The notes: a model not told the origin generated them from the sequence alone. 64,000 bases of DNA from Acestrorhynchus altus (GCA_034509495.1 CM067520.1:24619537-24683536); one strand, 5' to 3'. Shown: positions 11,040 through 23,400, counted from the stretch's first letter. Translations and numbers: made by a program.

Positions 11040-11800
11040 ATGTGTACATATCTGTAATTGAACATCCAGATACCTGGACAATGAAGCTGAAGTTCCCCAG
11101 AGGTCAATGGCAGGTCCATTGCTGTTTAGATTAAATGTTAATGAGTTACCAACTATCTGTCCCCCTGGTGTTGTTTGCCAAATATGTGCCGATGATAGTC
11201 TTTTATGTGCATGCAAATGATGACCAATGGGCTGCACAGAAGCTACCTGAGGCTAATACATACCTGACTGGTTGAGCAGATCTTGTCCACAGCTCAGTGT
11301 TGAGAAACGTCTCTCACCAATAAAGCTAACTCTGACTTAGACCCTGTAGTAATTGTGGCGAAGCTAATGCAGGAATCCAATGTCTTGGTGTCAAATTAGG
11401 AAGTTGTTACTTTACTTATATTACTTCCTGCCAAACAAGTGTTAGACACAAACCTGTAAGACACATCTTAAGCCATTTGAGATGCTGTGTAAACAACAAG
11501 AAATCATCACCATCATCGTCACCATCACTGTAATATTTCGGGTAAGTATGGCCTGTTAATATGGGACAATCTGGTTAAGTTCTCAATCAGGTCTGGTCTT
11601 CAAAATTCTAAATGGCTAAGCATCTCCAGTGCTCCAAGGATATGTGTGTAAAGCCACAAATAGGTCAACGAAGTCTTCCACAAAAGGTAACAGCACTACA
11701 GCCCCAAGGAAATGGGTTTTTGGCCAGACTGCTTTTTCCTTCCATGCATCACAACTGGAAGGGGTTTACAGCTGTTGGCCTGGTTATAGAACACACTGAT
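11040..11800 (+). pseudogene. LINE reverse transcriptase remnant, catalytic part
   Basis: Continuation of the LINE at 8158. The plus strand reads EVPQRSMAGPLLF and NVNELPTICP, then QICADDSLLC. These correspond to the RT motifs GxPQGSxLGPLLF, INDLP and the catalytic YADD box; ADD is encoded at 11188-11196, with C replacing the usual Y. Decayed RT-tail sequence follows. Stops and frameshifts show it is inactive. The AAT array separates this from YRPISIRPV in the upstream half. Confidence 0.75.
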
Positions 11801-12054
11801 CTGCCAGCATGATGTTTCATTATGTTTTATGTTATGTCTTACGTAACTTGTGAGCATTTTATTACATTTACATTCATGACATTTAACTCACGCTCTTATC
11901 CTCTTATCTAATGCTCCTTTTTACAGAGGTGGGCCTGCAGATGAAAATTAGGCATTTGGGTAAATCTGGCACGTTGACATTATGAAATAATAATGGTGAT
12001 TAATGTGTCTTTATTTAAATAAATAAATCAAATCAAACCAAAATATCAGAAAAT
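11801..12054. other. Non-coding, possible SINE/LINE tail scrap
   Basis: TTTACATTCATGACATTTAA followed by CGCTCTTATCC near 11870-11905 resembles the 3-prime tail common to several fish SINEs and LINEs. The match is short and the call is weak. Confidence 0.3.
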
Positions 12055-12590
12055 ACCTCCAACTGTTTAAATGCCAACGAAGCTTCCAGTGCATGAGTAC
12101 TACTCTGTCCGCGTGTACGTGCTCAACCTGCGTACAGACTCTGACTGATCAGTGAGAGTGGGCGGAGCTAATAACGTCACTGACCCAGATATTGGGTTAC
12201 AGAGGAAAATGAGAAGGGAGGGGCTGTTTGCTCCCTTTTTTGCTGGTACAGTGTTTAGATTTCAAGGGATTATACTCATACATAATGTACATAATAATAA
12301 AAAATTATAATATCCAGCTCAAAACGATTGGGATGATTCATATCCAACAGGATTTCCGAGATATAGGTTTTTAGTCCTCATAAGCAAAAATAATGCATTT
12401 AGCTGCAAGTTCATTGTTGATCAAAACGTGGTCAGATTCATAAAAATAGTAATATTTTGTTATTTCGAGGAAGATGGCGGTTGAAGAAACATCTGATCTC
12501 CTGAAAATAACAATATCAGGTCTTCATATAAATAGTTTTCTCACGAAAACATCCCGCACAATTGGCATTGAGTTCTACGGGGTAATGAGT
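12055..12590 (+). mobile_element. Family A MITE, near full length
   Basis: Runs from the GTTTAAATGCC region through CAGTGCATGAGTACTACTCT, one GC-box unit (GTGGGCGGAGC), AGGAAAATGAGAAGGGAGGG, the AAT-rich middle, CAACAGGATTTCCGAGATAT and CTCCTGAAAATAACAATATC to a diverged end (GAGTTCTACGG). The first ~90 bp of the element are missing. Confidence 0.85.
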
Positions 12591-12599
12591 GCATTTTTA

Positions 12600-15500
12600 A
12601 TTACAATGCTGGCTTTAACATAGAGGTGGAATTTGGTTGTACTGTTTTACAATCACAGTAGTGTAAAGTGTTTCACATTTACCAAGTTTACGCAGCTTGA
12701 ATGAATGTATTTATTCATTTTCATGAGCACTTTCTATCCTTTCTTTATACCTTAATCCCTTGGAAATGAACAAGCTGCTTATCTCACTAAGCTCCAAGTC
12801 TGATATATGTAAATGACCTCTGTTCCAATGGGTACACCAGGTTAAACAAGCCGTCTACACTGAAATGTATGGAACACAGTCTTCAGACTGAAACGCTCAG
12901 GGCTGTTTAAAAAAAATGTAATTCCCACGACTCATTATGGATATTTGGATCATTTGAGGCTGACTGATATATTCATAGGAACGGTTAATCATTTTCTCAT
13001 ATCCTTTAATTCCAATAGGTCTAATACAGATGGTCTGCAGTTCAACTGAACCCAGCACTGAGCAGGCCGATCCCCGTCTGGCTTGGTTTGGTTCATGCTG
13101 GTTAGTTTTTTAACCGACTTACTTTGGCACCTCCAGCGTGTCATGATGACATACAACGCTATAATCTCATCAGCTGTAGGTTTCAGACGCAGTCAGTGCA
13201 GTTGCTTCCCACGAGCTGTGCAAAATGAAAGATGGCTCTTCATTGGATAGAAGTTCTGTGGAAACTTGGGCTCTCTTTTCATTTGAACATGTAAATCTCT
13301 GCTCTTTTGTCTTTGTATTCTCATTTTACCCGTTTAAAGCCCCTGGACTGCTTTTGTATTTCGACATATATACATTATTTTCTAAATGAATGTATGAAAA
13401 AAGATTATTATAAAAGGAAAAGTGCTGACTCAGCCTGTTAATGTGTAACTCGTTTCTCATGACAATCGGTTGTGAGTATCCAATTTGTTACTGGTCGTCT
13501 ACAGGATTGGAAAAACAAATGCTGCTTTTAACCTGCAACAATGATTAGGAATTTTTTTAAACCTACAGGTTTCAGCTTCGTTATTTATCACATCCGATTT
13601 AATATCGTAACTTCTATTGTAACCTAATTGATAGCTCTGTTCTAGCCCCTCCCCCCGGTGCAACCAGTTATTCTCGCTGACGACCAAGGTGTGGCACAAT
13701 TCATCTCGAACAACCCTACTTCACTGGATGTCTGTCAAACTCTTTAAGAAAAACAAGTTCTATACAGCACTGAAAAGCTCAGGTTCTAAGTATTTGCAGT
13801 TTAGTTAATAAAGGCTAAACATACTACCTAGGATGGGAACGGCCCATTGAATAAACCTGTATGTTTACATATCGCATTGACTTTATGTTCAAACAGCAAA
13901 AACAAATTCTGTTTCCATGATTCAGGAAGCCTCCTTTTGTGAGAACTGATGGATTCTCCTCCAGGCTTCATCCTTGGAAGCCTGTACATCCAGGGCTCAG
14001 CAGGGTGCACTGCTTTTCAGAGGTTGGTAGGGGATAAAGAACTCTTGGGCCAAGTGGGAACCCATATCTCATTGTAGATGGTCACTAGATGAAGTGAGGC
14101 ATAAAAGCAGGACCCTGGACAAGTCTTGCCCATAAGGACTGTTTCCATGGTTCCTCTCTCAAAAGGGAGCAGTTGTCATCTTGATGTAAACGGCAAGTAT
14201 CAAACCTCGCACCTATGAAATCTGGCTGCCAAGGCCTTCATCTGCTCAAGCAGTGCAAATCGCTCCATGTCTCTGGCAATGACTGTGACTCTGTGACTAA
14301 TGTGAGACATGATGAGGCTTAGCAGCGAATCAGCAAGGTGGAGCTTTGAGAGGATTCATGCAGCTCACACCTGGTTGATTCCGTTTGCTCTGCAACGTGC
14401 AGGCCAAAAGCACATGTTGCAACTGTATCAACATCAAACGCCCTCCTCTAAATATGTCTCAATTGCTTAAAGGTGTCAAATGGCCGGAAGTGCATTTGGA
14501 AGGGCATGGATACTGCGCTTCCTCGTGTGTAAAATGACCTCTTGGCCAACACTTTGCAAGCTGGCCAGTGGAAGATTCACCTGCAGATAATGGCAGAGTC
14601 TGCAGAGTCCTGCAAATGGTTGACAGACAAGCCAAACAAAGATGTCTGAAGGTGATCTGCAGTTCGAGTGAGTGGATCTATGTAAGCACCATCCATTATC
14701 CCCTTTAGACGTGTGAGTCTTTGATGAAAACCCCATTACGGTCTTAGATAACCACTTTGCCGATGGAAGTCGTCCTGCAATCTTCTCCGAGATGGGCTGT
14801 GAGTCGTGTTAGGAATGATCATGAACCTTTAGAAGGTGTCCTTTTTCTTTCTGCCCTTTTTGTTTCTAGTCCTGTCCTTAGCCATTAATCAGGGAATCCT
14901 AAGGGCCCCCCGGGGAAGCCAAAAGGACTGGGGAAAGGTCAGTGATGCTGGTGAGGGATTGCCAGTAATGAGACTTCTTAAAGGTTACCTACATTAGATC
15001 AACACCAATCCACTTCTGTCTGCCTTCCCCACCACAATACGGTTTGAAGAACGCAAATACACATAAATAATCCTACTTTATCTCTTCCCTTGAACTTCCC
15101 TCATGTCTGGTTAAATTGATATTATGTTCGATTGCTTTGGTTTTGTTGTGTAAATGAACAAAAGCAAACACCTGTATTCTACAATGTAATGAACCTACGG
15201 TAGAAAGATCAAAAGAATAAGCCTTCATAAGTCTTCTCTTGTCTGGGAATGAATCAAGAGAATGTGAAGGGCATGATACTTTTGAAAGGATTGTGTTGAC
15301 AGAGAATAATATTCCTTGGAATCCTTGGAAACCATTCAGTTATTACTGTTTGATATGTCATTTAAAATGTGGTTATGTACAAACATTATTTATTAATTGC
15401 AAAACAACTCAAAAATCATTCAATTCAACATTCTATTCTATAGGGCTTTGGACTTTCAACTTCCTCATCAATAAATGTATGTATATATCATCCCCTTGGA

Positions 15501-15600
15501 GCTATAAGGTTGTATCTGCATTCTGAGCCACACAGAACTTTTACTGCCCTCTTGTGGCTACACAGCAGAATTAATAATTCTGTGCAACAAAATAGAGCTT
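12600..15600. other. Non-coding unique sequence
   Basis: Three kilobases without a recognised gene or dispersed repeat. The composition is normal and single-copy in appearance, especially 14.2-14.8 kb. Open frames are short and lack motifs. It may include conserved non-coding DNA, but that cannot be judged from one sequence. Confidence 0.5.
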
Positions 15601-15618
15601 TGACACCTTTCAAAAAAC

Positions 15619-15745
15619 AAGAGCCAATCAGCTGGCTGGTTATGGATAAAGTACCACTCTTCAACCAAATGAGCCAATCAGCTGGCTGGTTATGGATGAA
15701 GTCCTGCTCTTCAACAAAAAGAGCCAATCAGCTTGCTATTTGCAG
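15619..15745 (+). repeat. 3 x 50-bp tandem repeat with CCAAT boxes
   Basis: GAGCCAATCAGC occurs at 15621, 15671 and 15721, exactly 50 bp apart. The first two units share AGCTGGCTGGTTATGGAT and CTCTTCAAC; the third is more diverged. Each unit carries a GCCAAT element of the type bound by NF-Y. No gene start is visible nearby, so a promoter role is speculative. Confidence 0.85.
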
Positions 15746-16640
15746 ATAAAATCCCACCCAGGACAGAACTTGCTTTCCTAATGTAGAACTGATATTTTTC
15801 CAACCTTTTACCCATTAGACTGTTGTGCAGATTGCTACCCAAATAGCAACAAGAGAAGTCATTCTGAAGGTGATTTGATTTGGGTTGACTTGGGTTGCCA
15901 ATCTGTGTCCTAACCTACACTTAACCCATACCCTAGATTTTACTCATTTCAATGTGCAAAGACTGAGACATATTAGGAATACTGCTGTATCCCCCAAAAT
16001 AACTATGTATTTTAAATGTTTTCATGAACCTCTTGAGGATAATGTACATAGAATTCTTTTGAGCAGTCAATCAATAAGTGGCTACATTTTCCATGCTAAA
16101 GATCAATGACTTTTTCAAAAGACTAATCTAATTGATTAAGTAATCAATCTAAATATATTTTCATGTTCATTGTTTAACAAGCTTAAAGGATATGCTGCTG
16201 AGGAGATGGTGCTGAGCTGGGAATTTGTCTTTAAACCAGAGCAGAGCAGTACTGACTTTCACCTGCAAGCTTGAAAAGAGCCACACGAATCCTCTCAAAG
16301 CTTCTGCATGATCAAAGGGAGAGTGGGTAGCTTCTGAGTTTTTAATTACCCCCTCTCATCATCCAAAGCATTCCAGAGTTGGTGCACAACGCCGCCTCTG
16401 TAAGCAGCCTCAGACAGGCCTGCCTACTTACAACTGAGCAGCCATCATCTCAATTTCACATCCATCCTATTTAAAGCAGTTCTTCATGTTGGCCTGTTCA
16501 CCGCCGCTAATCAAATTTCCAGATATTTCTTACTCATCTGCAACTGGTTCATTGAAAATTGTATCGAATACAATGGCGTATATTAAAGAGACATAATTGA
16601 TTTATAATGTTATATCATGCATTGTTCTAAATTCAAGTTT
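15746..16640. other. Non-coding unique sequence
   Basis: No gene recognised. The part from about 16.19 to 16.50 kb is GC-richer single-copy sequence between AT-rich flanks and is a weak candidate for conserved non-coding DNA. Confidence 0.45.
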
Positions 16641-17285
16641 TTAACATTTAGAACTAATTCTGTGGGATAGTTTCATAGGTTGATGTACTTTTAATCAACA
16701 AAACATTAATAAATATTTACAGGAGAAGTCACAAATACCAGATGTTATTTTCAGGAGATCGTAGGCTACTCAAATATGACTTCAATGAATAAAATTTAGA
16801 CATTTGCAAGACTTTTTTATCAAAAATGTAATGGCACCCATTTTACATTTAAAATGCAAGAAGTTAGATGAGTTTTATTTGATGATTCTTATCCCTTCTA
16901 TGGACTTTAATTCTGTAATTTGAACACTGTGTGAGTAAAAGAAAGAGAGCCCCTCCCTTTTCATTCTCCTCTATAACCCAAAATTTGAATCCATGACCTC
17001 ATTAGCCCCTCTCTCTGATCAGTCAGAGTCTGTATGCAGGTTGAACATCAGCCCCGCCCCCTCTCTCTGATCAGTCAGAGTCTGTATGCAGGTTGAGCAT
17101 CAGCCCCGCCCCCTCTCTCTGATCAGTCAGAGTCTGTATGCAGGTTGATCATCAGCCCCGCCCCCTCTCTCTGATCAGTCAGAGTCTGTATGCAGGTTGA
17201 ACATGTACACATGGACAGAGCAGTAAACATGCACTGGTTAGTTTGGCATCTAAACTGGGATTTAATTGAGTAATTGAGGGTTAAA
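16641..17285 (-). mobile_element. Family A MITE with four GC-box units
   Basis: Minus copy. The left end, TTAACATTTAGAACT, matches the family terminus. It is followed by GGTTGATGTACTTTTA, the CAGGAGATC region, the TGGACTTTAATTCTG region, a four-unit 52-bp array, and GGACAGAGCAGTAAACATGC. It fades out near TTTAATTGAGTAATTGAGG. Non-coding. Confidence 0.9.
17009..17216 (-). repeat. 52-bp tandem array, 4 units, inside family A
   Basis: GATCAGTCAGAGTCTGTATG recurs at 17017, 17069, 17121 and 17173, exactly 52 bp apart. Full units include CAGCCCCGCCCC, an Sp1-type GC box when read on the minus strand. The palindrome CTGATCAG occurs in every unit. Confidence 0.95.
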
Positions 17286-17984
17286 CCACATAATTTAACT
17301 AATACTACTTTCTTTGTTCCATGCAATCATATTACGTAAGTAAAAGACTACATATGCCTATGAAAACAGAATTCCAAATAACACTAACCTCACTCATACA
17401 TACATGTACATTTGCCTTTGGTCTACAAGCCAACTGGTGCGGTTATGGTATTATTCATCTGCTTGAGTAAATAAATGCAGTACAACAAATCCTTTGTAAG
17501 CTACAAGTGTATCAAGCCTGTGACCCACTGTCATCACTTTGTTTGCCAAGGCTGTAAAGCGGCCAATTTCAGTTGGTTTCTTTTTTTTTGGAGGGTTTGT
17601 GATTTAAGTCTGGTTTTCAGCATCAGAAACTCAAGTGCAAAGCACAGTTTGATGAACTCTTTGGTCGGCTTGACAATGTGCTTTTGGGCAGTCGTTATAA
17701 TTGCACTGTTGTTTTCTGTGAAGAGTAGATGCTGATACTTTTAGCTCACACTGTGAGAGTTGTTTGTAATTTCAGGGACAGCTGGCTTTGAGATTTCCTC
17801 AAACTCTATTTTTTTCTATTACCAGATATAGCTTTTAGTGCTTTGTCGCTCTGGTTATAGTGAAATGGTTAGTGCAACACTGTGTGTCTGCCCTTTGAAG
17901 ATGTTCTGAATTTCTGTATGCCTACAGACTCCAAAGGACAAAAGCAAAAGGGAACATCAAGGCCAATATTCCACATTTATAACT
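17286..17984. other. Non-coding sequence, no gene seen
   Basis: AT-rich, with no repeat family recognised. The plus open frame at 17.48-17.74 kb has hydrophobic stretches but no family signature or context; probably chance. Confidence 0.5.
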
Positions 17985-18190
17985 TATATATACTTTATGT
18001 CCAAACACACAGCTTGTCTAGTCCCTGCAGAGAAGTATTGAATCCTCTGGAGCAGATAAACAGGAACCTATTTGGCACCATGCTTATTGTCAGGCAGTAC
18101 TTTTGGGATGGGTTGGGGAGTTGGGAATGAGTACAATCAATGCAATTCATTCCTTACAGCAAAACTTCATAATGCATTAGAGAGTCGTCC
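17985..18190 (-). mobile_element. Family C MITE fragment
   Basis: Carries ACAGCTTGTCTAGTCCCTGC next to a remnant of the terminus (TATACTTTATGTCCAAA), then GAGCAGATAAACAGGAACC and CAGTTACTCCAAAAA. This is the reverse complement of the distal half of the element as seen at 57.2 kb. Confidence 0.6.
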
Positions 18191-18269
18191 CTGAATATTA
18201 GAGACAGTTACTCCAAAAAAAAAGATAAACACTTAACTTCAGAAGAAACAATGCATGAGAAGGTGTCCC

Positions 18270-18665
18270 GGTACTTGTGTCCGTACACTGTACGTGAACA
18301 TGCTCAACCTGCATACAGACTCTGACTGATCAGTGAGAGAGGGAGTGGCTAATGACATCACTAACCCAAATGTTGGATTACATAGGAAAATTAAAAATTA
18401 AAAAAAAATTTTCATACTGATATATACGTAAATAACCAAAATAAAAAGACATTCTGGGCTTCACTGTCAAGTATTTTGAAGAATTTCATTATAAATTTAT
18501 TATTTATTATAAACATCCTTGTCAGTCTAATCATTAAAAATAATTCATCATCTTGCATTTTAGGCTCAAAAACATTCTGGGTGATCAATTTCTGATGTAA
18601 AGTTTTAGTCTTTATAAACAAAATTACAACAAAAAAATATCAAAACATGGTCAAATTCATTAACC
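18270..18665 (+). mobile_element. Family A MITE, partial
   Basis: Plus copy starting near GTACACTGTACGTGAACATG, with ATACAGACTCTGACTGATCA, a decayed GC box (GAGAGAGGGAGTGGC), then the AT-rich middle to ATCAAAACATGGTCAAATTC. The segment between AGGAAAATTA and TACTGATATATAC is deleted. Confidence 0.8.
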
Positions 18666-20220
18666 AGAATATATAAATGAAAATGGCAATCCATTAAAGA
18701 GCAGTCAAAACAGCAGGCTCAGAACTATGGTCAGTATATGGTTATTGGTCTAAGGTGTTGTATTGGGCAAATACAATCCATAGATTAAGTACAAATGGCT
18801 AAGGCATAAAACAATGATGGACAAAACAAGGTCATAACATGTACAGGCAAAACCATGGGTATGACAGTATGCATTCCACAACATGGTTATCAAAAAGGCC
18901 TGTTTTATACACAGATAAACATGATTATTTTTTCAGAAAATGTGTTATGATTAAATTACACAGGCCAAAATTGCATTAACAAATCATATTCAGCATATAA
19001 TCAGTGCATGCTAGAAATCTGCGGGACTTTGATGCTGCAATCCCACGTACCCGACTCCTGGGAGCAAATTGCTTTGTGGGTGGGGGGTTGAACTTTGAAT
19101 GACTGACTTTAGTTCTGTCTTTCAAAAAAGAAACTGAGGAAAGAAAAATGGATTTCTCAGAATATCTCTGAATGTGCTGGAAAGGGTCTTTGAATTCACA
19201 GTTATGCATTTTGGGCTTTGCAATGCCCCTGTAACTCAGACCCATAAATGCAGTGTTAACAGCTCATTCTTTGTATTGCAAGGGTATATCTCCATAGGAC
19301 ACACACACAATGATTTCAATTTTGCATCGAGTTGAGTGCAACAACAATAAAGGTGTCAAGCAAATGTCATAGGCAGTTGTGGTGAGGGAAGCCAAGGGTA
19401 CCTGTCAAATACCTTTCCACCGTGTGTCTATTTCCATGAATTTAATGCCTAATTGACAATTCTACGCCACCCTGAGCCGATTACTTCTGCAGCAAAGCCC
19501 CAGGGATGCTAAGCGATGAGCCTTTTCTTTGAATTGGAGTCTGTGAGTGTGTGTGTGTGTGCGAGTGTGTGTGTGTATGTGGTAGCTTGCTTGCAGTAAG
19601 AACTCTGCAAGCCACTCAAGAAATAATGTTCATGGAAACATTTTCGGTACATTTACTTATTTTGAATGCCTTGAAGCCTTTGACATCACCGTATTGAATT
19701 GGAGCATGCCCAAGTAGCCTAATTCTTTGAACTTAACCTACCTCTCCTGCAATTTCATTAATCTCTCTAATGCTCATCTTAAATAACATCACACAAGGGA
19801 GAAATGTGATGGAGAGTTTCCCACAGACAAACCCATTATGTCTGTCTCTCAATTACTTAAACCTCAAACCAAGTCTGACTCCAAAGCTGTCACATAATTA
19901 GGAAATGATAATAATGTAGGGCGACTCAAGTGATATTAAGAAGTCATTAAAGTCTTGACTGTGAACCTAAAAAAGGCAGTGTAATGGAATTGAACCTTCA
20001 GTCACATCTGTGGTGTAATAATTTTCTCCCTATTTGCATGGAATGCCTGCCTCAACCTTCTATTTGTGCTGCACAAAATGCATTTTTACATCAAAAATAT
20101 TTATACCAGGTCCAGACCAAATTAAATAGTCTACAGCATCCAGTCATTTCTCAGAAGATCAACATGTACCATAGATTGCTCATTTCTTTGTGGGTCTATT
20201 CTTGTTTTTTAGACTCAAAA
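18666..20220. other. Non-coding unique sequence with GT repeat
   Basis: No gene recognised. A GT-rich microsatellite lies at 19545-19580. The stretch 19.38-19.90 kb is single-copy in appearance. The minus open frame at 19.0-19.25 kb has no known motif. Confidence 0.5.
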
Positions 20221-20223
20221 CCT

Positions 20224-20620
20224 AACCTTTAGAGATCTAGGCCAATTTTGTTCGATGTTTTCGTGGTTTGACATACCTTTGTTGTTTTTTTGCTTATATG
20301 GTCTAAAAATACTTTATATCTCAGAAATCATTTTGGAATATTCGACAGTTGTCCAAATAAAATAAAAAAATATCCTTAATTATTATGTTTCAGTATTATC
20401 CCTTCTCAGGTCAGTGACACCCTTAGCCCCACCCCTTCTCTCTGATCAGTCAGAGTCTGTATGCAGGTTGAGCATGTACACAAGGACAGAGCAGTAAACA
20501 TGCACCGGAAGCTCCTTTGGGATTAAACTGGGATTTAAATCAGTTGGAAACTTTCATTCTGAGATATGAAGCCAAGAAAAACAGCATTAACTACCTGCAA
20601 AGTGTGGATCTCTGGTTCGA
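20224..20620 (-). mobile_element. Family A MITE, internally deleted, near both ends
   Basis: Left end CTAACCTTTAGAGATC then GCCAATTTTGTTCG; the middle jumps from ATATCTCAGAAATC to CAGTATTATCCCTTCTCAGG. It has one GC-box unit (AGCCCCACCCC), GGACAGAGCAGTAAACATGC, and CTGCAAAGTGTGGATCTC with GGTTC at the right end. Confidence 0.85.
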
Positions 20621-20639
20621 CGAGTTTACCTCATTGCTG

Positions 20640-21030
20640 TAACTATCCTTGATTAGGTGCAGCTTTGTCCTTGAGCATGCAACGAAATAAATATTACATA
20701 CAAATGACTTTACTTGAGAGCACATCCACCGTTTTGGTTCCCAATTGGGCTTCCATTTGTTACGATCTTTACCAGCCGAGGACAATTCAGCTGCACATCA
20801 AAGCTCTTTGTGCTTCTTAATAAGAATGGCAGATGCTTTGTAGCTTGGGGGATAAAGAGGCACCTGGGCTCAGACCCTGAAGGCCAGAGTGCTCATTAAT
20901 TAACCTTTTGTGAGGAGAAACCTCTGCTCTTTATGTAGCTGTGAAGCCTTATCAGCTTGTTTTAATGATCTCGCTACAAAATATAATGCAGTTAGAAATT
21001 AGCATCATTCTGATGTGAAGAAACGGGGGC
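20640..21030. promoter_or_regulatory. Possible conserved enhancer-like block
   Basis: Single-copy sequence with TTAATTAA at about 20892, several TAAT cores and CAGCTG. There is no coding frame or repeat match. The call is speculative and based only on composition and motif content. Confidence 0.2.
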
Positions 21031-21199
21031 AAGCTGAAGATTTGTACAGGGGAGGGAGGGTCATTTCACTGCATATGGACCACCCCAGGTCTCAAACCTG
21101 GAGACACAACCCGGTTGAAGAAAAATCTAGCTAAACAATTCCAAGGTGAGTTTGCATCAAAATAATTCTAATTATTTTATCATTATTATTATTAATTTA

Positions 21200-21695
21200 T
21201 GCACAATTTGTCCCCTCAATTTGACCACTCTCCCCCTGTCACTTCTCACACTAGGAGGGTGAGGATGAGCACATGCCTCCTCCAATATATAAGTATTTTT
21301 TTTAAATGTATTTATTGTTTATTCCTTTTTTTCCAATTTTCACCCCAATTTTCACCCCCTACTAATGTAGACATGTCAATTACCCAACCCCCTAAGTTGT
21401 CTACCACATCCCGTGTCTGCTTTCGGCGCCAAGGGGGGAGAAATTGTCCACATGTTTCCTCCAAGTCATGTGATGGGATGCCTACCGCCTCTTTTCGAAC
21501 TGCCAGCAGCCAAGAACGCCGGATCCCCGGTTCTGACACAGTAGTCGGCAGACGCCTGCGCCAACCAGCAGCACACTTATGTGATCTGGGGAAGAGCGCC
21601 ATCTACCCACCCCCTCCAGCTCTCCCCCTCAGGCTCCAGCTGCTGACGGCAAGCAGCATGACCCAGGATATGCAATCCTCAGACCGTTGAGTCCC
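21200..21695 (-). mobile_element. Possible tRNA-type SINE or SINE-derived repeat
   Basis: Sequence with CATGCCTCCTCCAA, CCTACCGCCTCTTTTCGAAC, GAGCGCCATCTACCCACCC and GCTGACGGCAAGCAGCATGA resembles a widespread fish repeat that ends in a tRNA-like region. On the minus strand GGATTGCATATCCTGGGTC sits where a B box would be but is a weak match. The open frame spanning it is not credible as a gene. Confidence 0.4.
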
Positions 21696-22065
21696 TCAGA
21701 GCACCAGGTGTATCATCTTTACAACCTACAATCTTTCTCATCCCACTTGCGTAAAGTGTTTTTTTTTCATCCATCTGACAGAAGAGAACACTTCCACTGT
21801 AATCAGTACTTGAGTCAGCAGCAGCTGTAAGCCAGCACATTCATTTTCAGTCTTTTTCTATTCACTGGTCCATCTGAGTGAGCTGTACCCCACTGAGATT
21901 CACTGAGATCACACACTTACACTTTCCTTTGCATTGTAGCAAATGTGTATTTAAAATACCATCTTATGTAAAGGGCCCCGAAATGGAAAGCTATGTTTAC
22001 CTTGAAAGGTCAGTACATGGAAGAGGAAAATTGCCGATTCCAAAACCCACAACTGTTACATAACA

Positions 22066-22450
22066 TTCAGGGCCCTTTTCCACCAATGCAGAACAGGTTC
22101 CATTGTGGTAATCAAACATTGTTTTGAACTGTTCACCTCATTTCTACCAACAAAAATAGGTTCTGGATCCTGAAAAGTTTGTTCACAGGGTACCAATGAT
22201 ATGTTTTTTCAGCCCAAACAACCTGGGCTTTGTCTAGTTTTACAGGAGCAAAGAGCAATGACTACCATTCATCTCATCCTTTGTAGTCTTCTATGTCTTC
22301 TTATCTCCAAAAATTGATTCGTGATTGCTTTTTGAAAAAGAACAAACACCTATACAAACGTTTATATGCTCTGCCATCTTCTCACTTCTTTTAACTGACA
22401 TGGTGCAGCGCCCTCTGCTGATGACATGTTCTGTGATGTGTCCTCAGTTC
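22066..22450 (+). mobile_element. Possible MITE fragment, terminus only
   Basis: Begins CAGGGCCCTTTTCCACCAAT followed by AGAACAGGTTCC, like the ends of some hAT-type fish MITEs. The matching far terminus is not seen, so extent and class are uncertain. Confidence 0.3.
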
Positions 22451-22482
22451 CACTAAAACTGGTGTAAACATGGACTGGTTAT

Positions 22483-22485
<3 letters not shown>

Positions 22486-22558
<73 letters not shown>
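22486..22558 (+). repeat. CA then TA compound microsatellite
   Basis: CA dinucleotides to about 22532, then TA dinucleotides to 22558. Confidence 0.97.
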
Positions 22559-22680
22559 GAATTTCTGTCCAGTATTCTTATGTGTATTGCTCTGTTACAT
22601 CAGAGTTAGGAGAAATTGAGAAATGGAATCTTTTTTCTCATTGTATAGTCTGATTGACAATAAAGTTCACTTCACTCACT
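22559..22680 (+). other. Possible LINE or SINE 3-prime tail
   Basis: Ends GACAATAAAGTTCACTTCAC, the style of tail carried by many fish LINEs and SINEs with a short tandem terminus. No coding part is attached. Confidence 0.35.
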
Positions 22681-22687
22681 GTAACCC

Positions 22688-23147
22688 ATAGCTGATGCAT
22701 ACGGCGCTCCCTGTGAAGTCACGCTGTGCTGCTTTCTTTAGAGCCACTCACTTTCACAAACAAATCAACAAAAATTCATTAATTTCCAACTGAATTAAAT
22801 CCCTGTTTAAATACCAAAGGAGCTTCCAGTGCATGTTTACTGCTCTGTCCACGTGTACATCATCAACCTGCATACAGACTCTGACTGATCAGAGAGAGGG
22901 GGCGGGGCTGATGATCAACCTGCATACAGACTCTGACTGATCAGAGAGAGGGGGCGGGGCTGATGCTCAACCTGCATACAGACTCTGACTGATCAGAGAG
23001 AGGGGGCGGGGTTAATGATATCACTGACCCACATATTGGCTTATAGAGGAAAATGAGAAGGGAGGGGCTGTTTGCTTTCTGTTGTTGCTCACACAGTGTT
23101 CAAATTTTAGGATAAAAGTCCTGAGCATTGATAAACCGGATACATAA

Positions 23148-23193
<46 letters not shown>

Positions 23194-23400
23194 TCAGGTT
23201 GTTTTTGTTTTATCTGAACCACAATCAAGAGTATTGTAGAACTTATTATAAATATCCTTGTCAATATAACGATTATAAATAACTTGCATTTTCAGTTGCT
23301 GTATATGATCAATTTTCAACAGGATTTCTGAGATATAAAGTGTTTGATTAAAACCTTTGAGTAGCCTAGGATCTTCTGAAAATAACAATATCTGGCATCA
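22688..23400 (+). mobile_element. Family A MITE with three GC-box units and variant 5-prime part
   Basis: The first ~95 bp (GCTGATGCATACGG ... TGTGCTGCTTTCTTTAG) differ from the usual family start but match the copy at 25063. Then come TTCCAACTGAATTAAATCCC, a three-unit 52-bp array, GAAAATGAGAAGGGAGGGGC, an AAT run at 23149-23192, AACAGGATTTCTGAGATATA and CTTCTGAAAATAACAATATC. The terminal TTAA end is not kept. Confidence 0.85.
22847..23002 (+). repeat. 52-bp tandem array, 3 units, inside family A
   Basis: The CTGATCAG core recurs with GATC at 22887, 22939 and 22991, exactly 52 bp apart. Each unit has GAGAGAGGGGGCGGGGC. Confidence 0.95.

Noticed and set aside
16990..17220. CRISPR-like array of regular direct repeats
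   Set aside because: Units are contiguous 52-bp tandem repeats without unique spacers, inside a transposon, in a vertebrate sequence.
21199..21690. 163-codon plus-strand frame
   Set aside because: It overlaps a SINE-like fish repeat; the same kind of sequence is dispersed and non-coding.
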